Source: Lindgomyces ingoldianus (Eukaryota; Ascomycota; Dothideomycetes; Pleosporales; Lindgomycetaceae). Taken from it: a stretch of DNA of 38,106 bases. Of this stretch, positions 24,446-32,446 are shown in pieces; positions within the stretch are counted from its first letter, which is position 1, and each line of letters begins with the position of its first letter. The position numbers were made by a program, and so were the translations under genes. Under the pieces are notes generated by a model, which worked only from the letters and a program-made list of their open reading frames with translations, was not told where the DNA came from and did not search any database. The stretch lies in NCBI RefSeq assembly GCF_010093535.1, contig NW_022985166.1:428870-466975 (forward strand). The letters are read 5' to 3'.

Positions 24446-26986
24446 ATGTGGCAATTGCTGGTTTTATTTTGGTGTGCATACGCCATATTATTTGTGGTCG
24501 GATTCGATCACGCACAATATGCATATAGTCCCCCGATGTACCCGTCCCGTAAGCCTTGGTTTCCGTTCCGTCATGTCGCTACTCTTGTGACGATCAGCTT
24601 TCTCAACTTCCAAGTTTGCTCAATCTCAACACGCTCGTCATGCTGACTGATATGAATAGCGAACTTCACAGGCGCAGGAGGATGGGAGGCTGCCCTAGAA
24701 AAGGCCCAAGCATTCGTCAGTCAGCTGACCCTCGAAGAGAAGGCGCACATGGTAACGGGTGAGCTTGGCCTCTGCTTCGGTAGCCATATCTCTACTATGC
24801 TTACTCTAACAGGCACCCCCGGTCCATGTGTAGGGAATATTGCACCAATTACACGTCTCAACTTCTCTGGATTATGCCTTCAAGATGGTCCCCTAGGTAT
24901 CCGGCAAGCGATTTACGCAAGTGTGTTCCCAGCCGGCCTGTCTGCAGCTGCATCATGGGACCGTGCTCTCGTCCGACAGCGTGGCCTCTTTATAGGCGCT
25001 GAGTTCAAAGGCAAAGGAGCTCACATTGCTCTCGGGCCAGTCGTTGGACCTCTGGGGCGATCTCCTTTTGGTGGCCGCAATTGGGAGGGCTTCTCACCCG
25101 ATTCCTATTTAACGGGGGTTATGGTCGAAGAAACTGTCATTGGAATGCAATCTGCTGGTGTTCAGGCTTGCACGAAGCATTACATTATGAACGAACAAGA
25201 GACCCAGAGGAACCCGTCAGCCGTGAATGGTACCACGGTCGAGGCCATTTCGTCCAATGTTGATGATCGAACCATGCACGAAGCCTACCTTTGGCCCTTT
25301 GCAAACGCTGTTCGGGCAGGCACCGCAAGTCTGATGTGCTCGTACAACCGCATCAATGAGAGCTATGGCTGCCAAAACTCGAAGACTCTCAATGGTCTCC
25401 TTAAGGACGAGCTTGGCTTTCAGGGGTATGTCATGTCTGATTGGGGGGCTACCCATTCTGGCGTCCCGGCCATTGAAGCAGGTCTCGACATGAACATGCC
25501 TGGTGGCATTGGATTCACTTCTGCTGCTCCATCATTCTTTGGCGGAAACATCACCACTGCGGCCAATAACGGCTCGCTCTCCGCCACCAGGCTCAACGAC
25601 ATGATCCTCCGCATCATGACCCCTTATTATCTCCTCAACCAAGATGCAGGATATCCCGGAGTGGACGCTTCTGCCGTTCCCCTGGGCTTCTTTCCCGGTG
25701 AAAACTATGTACACCAGTTCCCCCTTTCTCCGCTCGTAGATGTGCGAGGCGGCCATGCTAGCCTCATTCGTCAGCTCGGTGCTGCTGGAACGGTTCTGCT
25801 TAAAAACACGAATAGCGCACTCCCACTAAAACAGCCCAAGAACATAGCCGTCTTTGGTAACGGCGCGGCCGACGTCACAAGAGGCCAATACACACTCAAG
25901 CTAAGTTCCGATCTCGAGCCCGGCAACTATGATATCGGCACTTTGGCCGTGGGTGGCGGATCCGGAACTGGTCGCTTTACCTACGTTGTCTCGCCACTTG
26001 AAGCCATCAAAGCGCGCGGTCAATCATATGGCGCTCTAGTTCAGTACATGACAGACAACAAAGCAATTTCAAATGCGGGTGTTTCCAACATCCAGCCCTC
26101 GCCGCCAGATGTGTGCATGGTCTTCCTCAAATCTTGGGCTAGTGAAGGCGAGGATAGACCCACACTTATTGCGGAATGGAACTCTAACACAGTCATCGAA
26201 AAAGTAACCGCTATTTGTCCAAACACTATTGTCGTACTGCATGGTGCATCGCCGAATGTGCTGCCTTGGAAGGACAATGCCAACGTCACTGCTATTCTCG
26301 CCGCGCACATGCCAGGTCAAGAGACTGGAAACTCAATTGTGGATGTCTTATGGGGCGATGTGAATCCTTCTGGAAAACTCCCATATACTATTGCACTCAC
26401 CGAAGTCGATTATGAGAAAAATCTCGTCAACGGCACAGAACTTCTTGAATCTACGGATCCAGATGCGTGGCAAGCAGATTTCTCTGAAGGTCAGCTTATC
26501 GACTACAAAGAGTTCGATGCGGAGAACAAAAGTGTCGCCTACGAGTTCGGGTTCGGTTTGAGCTACACCACGTTCACGCTTTCCAGTCTCGGGACCAATA
26601 TTGCCGTTGCCAGTGCCTCGCGTCTACCATCACCAAGCGCGAAAATCGTCCCAGGTGGAAATGCCGAACTCTGGGAGACTTTGGTCACCGTCTCTGCGAC
26701 GGTCAAAAATACTGGCAATGTTTCTGGTGCCGCAGTTCCACAGCTATATCTCTCCATTCCGGCTTCGGAAGCCGGTGGGGGAACCCCAGTTCGAGTTCTT
26801 AGAGGATTCCATAAGGTTGCTTTAGGACCTGGCGCATCGGCTACAGTGGAGTTCCCACTCATGAGGCGCGATGTCAGCTTCTGGGATGTTAGTGCGCAGA
26901 GTTGGAGACTACCGAGTAGTGCTATTGGTGTCCATGTTGGGTTTAGCTCGAGAGACTTGAATTTGAGCGCTGAAATTACTGTTTAA
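24446..26986 (+). CDS. secreted beta-glucosidase, GH3 family
   Basis: Hydrolyses terminal beta-glucosides such as cellobiose outside the cell. I place three exons, 24,446-24,548, 24,660-24,758 and 24,813-26,986, giving 791 aa. Intron 1 (111 bp) is GTAAGC...GAATAG with CTGAC branch site; intron 2 (54 bp) is GTGAGC...CTAACAG. Joining restores YPSPNFTGAGGWE and EKAHMVTGTPGPCVGN, as in GH3 relatives. Residues 1-23 form a signal peptide (MWQLLVLFWCAYAILFVVG). The GH3 N-terminal domain holds TKHYIMNEQE (about 188-197) and MSDWGATHSG with the nucleophile Asp at about 277. The C-terminal domain holds SEGEDR, with the likely acid/base Glu at about 512. A fibronectin III-like domain (ATVKNTGNVSGAAVPQLYL) fills about 675-791. 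Length and all key residues are normal. An upstream in-frame ATG at 24,314 would hide the signal peptide, so I prefer 24,446. The exact substrate cannot be told. Confidence 0.93.
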
Positions 26987-27256
26987 GTTAATTTGCGAAA
27001 ATTACGGCCTTAGGGGACGTTCATACGTCTAATTAATACTGTAGATGTGCCTGTTCTTGTGGCAAATTTACGCTTGCAAGGTATCAGCTGTCGTATCAGC
27101 TAAGGGACCAAACACTGGACTCCTTCTCGCAAAATAGGGTAAGCATAATTCAGTGCTCAACTTAAAATACTATCAATATGAGCTAAAACAAGTCGATTCC
27201 TGAGCCAACGTGGTCAAGAGCATTGGTTTCTGGGAGCTGATTCAAGCAAACAGGTG

Positions 27257-27279
27257 ATCACGACTGCGCCTGTCGTGAT
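27257..27279. promoter_or_regulatory. perfect dyad ATCACGAC-N7-GTCGTGAT
   Basis: Eight-base inverted arms with a 7-base spacer, about 270 bp after the GH3 stop codon and 625 bp before the next ATG. The geometry would suit a dimeric DNA-binding protein. It could also be a cruciform or transcript hairpin in the GH3 3' region. Confidence 0.45.
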
Positions 27280-27863
27280 AATTAATACTCGATCACTGCA
27301 ATGCCGTGTATCATGACAACGTGTAGACACACCGCAAAAAAGGATTTTCTCCGATCATAGGCGAGGCATTGTCAACAATAAGACTTTATTCAATCTACTA
27401 AGCACAATCAACACCAATAATAACGCTTGCTCAAAGCCTCGCACCCGACCATATCGCCGGCAGCATTTCCTCCCTCCTTGCTCCAACTCTTCGCTTTGAA
27501 ACCCAGCCCTTGACTCTACCTCAAAGTTTACCTACTCAGCTTCAAAACCTTCTAATTACAGGCTCTGCTACGGCTCGGCTTTGCTCGCACCGACCCTACC
27601 ACCTGCCACTTTTCTACTTCTCACTTCACAGGGCTCGAAGACTCCACAAAGTCAGCAGTCTTAGCTTCATAATATTCGTCAATCGCAACAATAGACATCT
27701 GGCGAGCCTACCCCACTTCGTCGCCCGTGGCCCTTCCACTTCCCTCTTCCAACTCGTATTTTGTCAACCTTTCTACCTGCCTTTTTCTGACTCCCGTCCC
27801 ATCAACCCTTGACTTTGAAGAACTTAGTCCCTTAACTTTAGCGTACTAAGTTCCTTAGCCTCC

Positions 27864-27870
27864 TATATAA
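27864..27870 (+). promoter_or_regulatory. TATA box of the coiled-coil/zinc-finger gene
   Basis: TATATAA lies 34 bp before the ATG at 27,904. This predicts a very short leader, or the box may serve only one of several start sites. Confidence 0.5.
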
Positions 27871-27903
27871 GAACTCAACAGTCACCCATTTTCATTCATC
27901 GCA

Positions 27904-29163
27904 ATGCAGTCTGCAGAACGCGCCATCCTCCAATCCTTAGGTCTCGCGACTGACACTCATGTCAACACTCCCGTTGAGAAGACACCAGACGAGAAGCTCG
28001 CCGAGAAAGATGCCATCATCGAAGATCTCAAGAAGCAGATCCAAAAGCTCACTGACCGTGGTCAGAAGCGCTGGCGCGACAACCTCTTCATCAACCGTCG
28101 CGCCGAACTCGCCGAAAAGCGTCTCAGTCAGGCTTCCTTCTTTTTAAAAGACACTGAAGCGCGATGCGGTCACGCTGTCGCGCATAACAAGGCCTACGCT
28201 ACTAGCCTCGAAGACAAAATTAAGCAGATGGAAGAGGACAAAAAGGTTTTAGCAGCGAAAGCGCTATCGGATCGCCAACACGACATAGCGAACATGCGGA
28301 AGCAGTTTGAGATGGAATGGAAGCGGGTTAGGATCGAAGCAAACAATGCAAAGGAAGAGGTGAGGCGATTAGCAGACGATAATGTACGACTGGAGAAGGA
28401 AAAGGGCATTTCGGAGACTGAAGCTGCATTTCTGAAGCAGAAGCTTCAAGACCAAGCTCGATCACTATCGCCACGCAAACCGATTGAATATCCCCTCAAT
28501 CCCCAATACCAAGGCCCAGAGTCTAAGAAGCGTAAGGTCGAAGACATTTCCTCTCCATCTTTCGCTACTTCTCACGCGCAAACTCCATTCTTGCGACTCA
28601 ATTTTGCGCCGCGAGCTCAAACCTTCACGCCTCCACAGCCCATCCCCCAGTCCCTTCCGCAACCGCCACCAATGACACCATATCAGGGTATGCTATTCCC
28701 GCACATGGAAATACTGGCGAAAAATCGGATGCCACCAGAGCACGATATGACGCCGCAATCCCCAATCTCAGGTCCCTATGCCTCTTTCCCAGGTCTAACT
28801 CCCATGCCAATTCTAGCTGCGCCGAATTACACCCCTCCACAACCGCAATCGCAACCCCAGCAGCCACCACATCCAGAGCCACAAGAGCGGCGCATCGTCG
28901 CGTGCATGAACTGCCACAAGCATTGGTGGAACGGCACGTGCGACAACGGCACTCCATGCCAGAACTGCCACCTGGAGGGCAAGACGGCATCCCAGTGCAT
29001 CCGCCCCCGCTGCTCATCATTTGAGGCAGGATCTTGCTCTCGCCGCAACTGCTCTCGAGCTCATGAGGACGACCAGTTCATGGCAGTTCACGCCTATAAG
29101 AAAGACCTCAAGCGCTCAGTGACAAAGGCAAATGCACCGGATGCCCCAGTGACCAGAAATTAG
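27904..29163 (+). CDS. coiled-coil protein with Zn2Cys6-like and CCCH cysteine motifs
   Basis: A 419-aa single-exon gene. Residues about 29-185 are strongly charged with heptad spacing and should form a long coiled coil. A basic cluster, SKKRKVED (207-214), looks like a nuclear localisation signal. Residues about 225-328 are Pro/Gln-rich and disordered. The C-terminus has two cysteine motifs in tandem: C334-X2-C337-X8-C346-X5-C352-X2-C355-X9-C365, reminiscent of fungal Zn2Cys6 clusters but with 8 instead of 6 residues in the first long gap, and C370-X7-C378-X4-C383-X3-H387, with exactly the CCCH (C-X7-C-X4-C-X3-H) RNA-binding finger spacing. I infer a nuclear nucleic-acid-binding, probably dimeric, protein; no specific function is known to me. 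The start is supported by the upstream TATA box and absence of other in-frame ATGs. Confidence 0.88.
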   Translation: MQSAERAILQSLGLATDTHVNTPVEKTPDEKLAEKDAIIEDLKKQIQKLTDRGQKRWRDNLFINRRAELAEKRLSQASFFLKDTEARCGHAVAHNKAYATSLEDKIKQMEEDKKVLAAKALSDRQHDIANMRKQFEMEWKRVRIEANNAKEEVRRLADDNVRLEKEKGISETEAAFLKQKLQDQARSLSPRKPIEYPLNPQYQGPESKKRKVEDISSPSFATSHAQTPFLRLNFAPRAQTFTPPQPIPQSLPQPPPMTPYQGMLFPHMEILAKNRMPPEHDMTPQSPISGPYASFPGLTPMPILAAPNYTPPQPQSQPQQPPHPEPQERRIVACMNCHKHWWNGTCDNGTPCQNCHLEGKTASQCIRPRCSSFEAGSCSRRNCSRAHEDDQFMAVHAYKKDLKRSVTKANAPDAPVTRN

Positions 29164-29417
29164 GGGAGGAGGGGACGATGGATGGAGGTGTTGGGTGAGA
29201 GGGAGTGGGGATTAAGATAGACATCTTATTCTCCAGAGAGACTTAATGAAATCGATTGTTTAGATTAGCGGTGTCAACAACTACGTAATGTATTATTGCC
29301 CGATAGAGAGCGTTTAGAAAAGAGTGAATGTCTCTGCAACCTCTTGCTAAATTTCCAGCGAGAAGAAGGTGTTGCTTTCACCCCTAGTTATCCTCTCTGC
29401 ATATTCTAAATTTAGCA

Positions 29418-29437
29418 CATATAATCCAGATTATATG
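29418..29437. promoter_or_regulatory. palindrome CATATAATC-CA-GATTATATG
   Basis: Nine-base perfect arms around a 2-base centre, about 255 bp after the zinc-finger gene stop. In a convergent region it may shape a transcript end as a hairpin or bind a dimeric protein; the sequence cannot decide. Confidence 0.4.
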
Positions 29438-29759
29438 GTCTACAAAAGACTATTAATATAGAAGAACAGTGTGCTAATTACTACACGATGCCTTGTATCC
29501 AAACATGGTCAAAGAAAGCATAGTAAATATCTCTCCAACAGCTTGCTAGAATCAAAAAGAGAGAGAACACGGTACAGTCTTCTGCAGAGGTTCGGAACGC
29601 CAAGCCTTTCGTCCCCAACACACTCTACATTGAAAGTTATCTATATGGTAAGATAGTGTATCTCGCAAGCAAAGATAACAATGAATCCAGTAGCGATTAC
29701 GGCGAAGTCTCAATAGCCTAGCAGGCTCAATCTTCCGCGGTTAGTTGTAACTGGAAATA

Positions 29760-29776
29760 CACGTGATATTCACGTG
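29760..29776. promoter_or_regulatory. two CACGTG (E-box) motifs, 11 bp apart
   Basis: CACGTGATATT is followed by CACGTGATATA, the second within the full palindrome TCACGTGA. CACGTG is the core site of fungal bHLH proteins (Pho4/Cbf1 types). The location, about 60 bp beyond the 115-aa gene stop and between convergent genes, is not a usual promoter, so function is uncertain. Confidence 0.4.
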
Positions 29777-29834
29777 ATATACAGCGCTTTTCTCCATTAA
29801 ACCCTAAACGTCCCCCTCCCATCCCGTCTTATCT

Positions 29835-30254
29835 TCACATCATCAACCTCTCCCAAACCACTACCACAAGCGCCAGTCCTGCATTCGCAAAATCCCAAAT
29901 CGGTGCACCCCTCGCCTCATTTCCATCACTCAAAAAAAAACAGGCGGCCACGAATCTCAGCGGGGCTGATGTAAGTAGGAATTGGTGTCTTGTTCTCAGA
30001 GGTTGGAGCGCTGCCAGTGCATATGCGGTGCCGAGGGAAAGGGAAGAGAAACTAAATGGAGATTAGCTTTGGTGCGGGTAAGTGGGAGGTGGAGGATTGA
30101 GGATTGGGAGAGGGACGGTGTACCCGATAATATGCGAGACCGAAAGATGGACATCTGCGAATCCTGCTTTCGCGGGGTTATACAGGATTATTGTTCCGAA
30201 GAGCGTGATAGGGATGGCTTGGATGCCTAGGAGGATCGATGATAGGGTGGGCAT
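29835..30254 (-). CDS. small membrane protein, 115 aa, two exons
   Basis: Reconstructed on the minus strand as exons 30,254-30,124 and 30,051-29,835 with a 72-bp intron (GTACAC...GCTAATC...TTTAG). The joined frame is exactly 116 codons including TGA. It starts MPTLSSILLGIQAIPITLFG and ends VVVVWERLMM. Hydrophobic segments lie at about 5-25, 40-60, 70-85 and 97-110, suggesting three or four membrane helices; polar loops include LQPLRTRHQ and SDGNEARGAPIWD. I do not recognise the family, though small fungal four-helix membrane proteins of this shape are common. The frame runs through a run of nine A (T on the coding strand) at 29,932-29,940, where a one-base slip would break it. It lies 330 bp downstream of the GH131 gene on the same strand. 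The good splice signals and hydrophobic periodicity support it; the intron-free reading of exon 1 alone would end after 63 residues. Confidence 0.72.
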
Positions 30255-30582
30255 GTTGTATTCGAAGGTTTGCGTGCTTCAAAAATTAAAAAGAAAGTAT
30301 ATGCACTTGCTTCGTTGACGTCGGGAACCTGTGCAGCATTTGAGGTCGCACAAAACATCGAACGCGCGGGGCATTTTCGAGGTTTGGAAGTTTCCAATGA
30401 GAGAAAGGCCAATGAGTGATGCGTTGTCCCTGCATGCATGCAATTAGTCCATTCATAGCTTGGCGTACATACATTTGGAAACCCTGCAGCTCTGCATTGT
30501 GTGTCCGGCATGGGTTTTACCAAGTTAAGATCGTGTTCGCATTTTCATTTATGTACAATCCACTGCCTCTTCGGTATTTTTT
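30255..30582 (-). other. Intergenic between GH131 and the 115-aa gene
   Basis: About 330 bp holding the 3' end of the GH131 transcript and the promoter of the small membrane protein gene. No gene or clear TATA box seen. Confidence 0.5.
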
Positions 30583-31625
30583 CTACAAGGACACGCACCC
30601 ACTCGCGCTATCTTCAAGGAACAATCCCCCATAAATTTGCCCCTCATTCAACTTACTCTCCTGGTAGCCGGCATTCACAACATCTGAGGTTCCGGTAGGC
30701 TTCTTTAAAATACCCATCTGAAATTGACCTTGGCCAGAAAGATCTGCGGACGAAGGACCTGCGACGGATTTGAGTGGATTTTGGCCAACGGAGTAGTATA
30801 TTTGGACTTGGCTACAATCGGAATATTAGCATACAACGCTACGTTGAGACAGACAGGGTTTGACTTGCTTCTTAGAGTAGTCAAGCTTGATGGCAAAGTT
30901 CTGCCAGGCGGTCTTTTCCATTGCGACCGAGTATAGCGATTTGCCGGCTCGGTCGAGAATCTTGAAGTTATTCTTGTCGCTGGCAGATTTTCCGATGATT
31001 TGACCCGTTTGGAACATGATTTGGTCGGCCGAGTAGTCGGCGGCTTCGTGCCAGACGTTCTGTAAACGGCTTGTTAGCTTTCAATTCACCATTCCCTATT
31101 CTCCTCACCATCCTAGAATCTCCAATTTCAGAACGGCGAGAAGGCAAGATGCGGCTTCCGTACCAAATATTCATGCGTCAAATTCAACGGCTTCGCAGTA
31201 TCCTGCCTCACACTAAAATGCAACGTTTTGACCCCCGTCGTCCCTGGCCCGGTACTACTATCCTGAATGAATTGCAACCCCGCTCTCCGAAAACCCTTCT
31301 GCTGTTGGAATATACTCTTATCGCTTAATGTCACCTCCACCGCTTGATACTCCGCGCCATCAAATCGCGACGCTTCGCCAGTCGGGAATTTCAAAATGTC
31401 AGACCATTTGAGATCGTTACCTTTGACGTAGTCAGGGTTAAAGAGGCCGTTCGATGAATCGAAGAAGGTTCCGGCAGTGCCAACAGGGACACGGCCATCG
31501 AAAACGATCGGACATTTAATGCTGGCGGTAGCGGCGGGTGCGGATGATGTAGTGGAGGCTTGTGGCCTTGGTGCCGCGAAGGCGCTGCCCGCGAGTATGA
31601 AGAAGGCGGTAAGGGCTTGCTGCAT
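30583..31625 (-). CDS. secreted GH131 beta-glucanase
   Basis: Glycoside hydrolase family 131 enzymes are fungal and cleave beta-1,3- and beta-1,4-glucans outside the cell. I place three exons on the minus strand: 31,625-31,164, 31,059-30,869 and 30,811-30,583, exactly 294 codons, 293 aa. Intron 1 (104 bp) runs GTACGG...TTTACAG and restores LTHEYL-NVWHEAADYS. Intron 2 (57 bp) has no usable GT; the frame is restored only by a GCAAGT donor with branch GCTAAT and TAG acceptor, giving DYSKNQVQIYYS. Residues 1-18 are a signal peptide (MQQALTAFFILAGSAFA), followed by a short Ser/Thr/Ala linker. The domain starts at CPIVFDGRVP (about 39) and ends LFLEDSASGCVSL. Other conserved-looking stretches are DLKWSDILKF, LHFSVRQD and GILKKPTGTSDVVNAGYQES. 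The assignment rests on remembered family sequence similarity; I did not map catalytic residues. A TATA box lies at 31,694-31,700 and a 21-bp palindrome further upstream. Confidence 0.88.
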
Positions 31626-31693
31626 AATGGGCGCGTTTGGTCGGTATGATTGAATCTGGCTGGAGAATTCGTGCTCAATGGGGGAGCATCTGG

Positions 31694-31700
31694 CTTTATA
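31694..31700 (-). promoter_or_regulatory. TATA box of the GH131 gene
   Basis: Minus-strand TATAAAG lies about 70 bp upstream of the GH131 ATG at 31,625, a normal fungal spacing. Confidence 0.55.
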
Positions 31701-31789
31701 CACATCCCCAAAATAACCTTGAAGGTTCACACGCCAAGAGCACCCACATCCCAAAAATCCAGATTGTCCTCCATTCCGGGTCATCCACT

Positions 31790-31852
31790 GCCAACCATGA
31801 TTGCTCGAATATGAAATTCATATTCGTTGGCCAATCCCAGCCAACCGTGATC
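31790..31852. promoter_or_regulatory. palindrome flanked by direct repeats upstream of GH131
   Basis: The core at 31,806-31,826 has 10-base perfect arms, CGAATATGAA and TTCATATTCG, separated by a single A. On either side is a near-identical 13-mer: GCCAACCATGATT (31,790-31,802) and GCCAACCGTGATC (31,840-31,852). A CCAAT motif follows the palindrome (31,830-31,834). The array sits about 180 bp upstream of the GH131 start codon and 110 bp upstream of its TATA box. The symmetry suggests a binding site for a dimeric regulator; the regulator is unknown. Confidence 0.55.
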
Positions 31853-32446
31853 CGGGAAAGAGTGTTTAGAGTATTCCATAGTAGGGCCGTTAAGTAGGCG
31901 TTTAACTGAGATAGGTTTGGCATATGAAGATTATATAGCAGGATATGACGCGAGGGTAATATATATCGGGCTATCTGTCATGAGGCTCGGTGACTTCGCG
32001 TTCTGTGGGGTAGTTGTGCGACCGAAATGGGGTTTCGGACCGGGATGCCGTGTTTGAGATACAGTGCGGTAGCTAGGGCGGAGATACTCTTCGCTGGACG
32101 GTAAAAATTCCGCCTTACGTACACATACTGAGCGATGGTCAGACTTGAAGGATAGTTCGTGAATTTGGAGAGAAGAAGCGGGAGTTAAGGCCGTGGCACT
32201 AAAAGGGCTCAAGAAGTATCACGGAGGATTGGTCCTACGATAAGATGAACAGCGATAAACGAACATGGGCGAAATGCGTTGGTTGCGATACAATTACAAT
32301 GCAATGCAAATTTATGATTCAACCATTACGATTACGACTTTTCCAATCCCATCCAATGCAAAGCAATGCAAACCGCTATTCTCATCCTTCTTCGTTTTCA
32401 TCATCTCACAATCACTAATCACCCTATCCCTCCCCTCACCCCTTAT

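Larger units (their letters stand above)
26987..27903 (+). other. Intergenic and 5' leader of the coiled-coil/zinc-finger gene
   Basis: 917 bp without a convincing gene. It holds a direct repeat GTATCAGCT (27,081 and 27,093), the dyad at 27,257-27,279 listed separately, and from about 27,440 a long C/T-rich stretch that looks like promoter or leader. A 100-codon open frame at 27,510-27,812 consists of this pyrimidine tract and has no protein-like features. Confidence 0.6.
29164..29834. other. Convergent intergenic region
   Basis: Lies between the 3' ends of the plus-strand zinc-finger gene and the minus-strand 115-aa gene. No gene seen. It holds the dyad at 29,418-29,437 and a pair of CACGTG boxes. 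The single TAAACCCTAAAC near 29,799 resembles telomere repeat but occurs only once. Confidence 0.6.
31626..32446 (-). other. GH131 promoter and CE4 3' region
   Basis: 820 bp between two minus-strand genes. The part nearest GH131 holds a TATA box, a palindrome and a CCAAT motif. The part near 32,290-32,380 is rich in AATGCAA units (for example AATGCAATGCAAAT), meaning unknown. A 93-codon minus-strand open frame at 31,931-32,212 shows no protein-like features. Confidence 0.6.

Noticed and set aside
27510..27812. 100-codon open frame upstream of the zinc-finger gene
   Set aside because: Pyrimidine-rich promoter or leader composition, and no protein-like pattern.
29797..29810. Telomere-like TAAACCCTAAAC
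   Set aside because: A single imperfect occurrence is expected by chance; there is no array.
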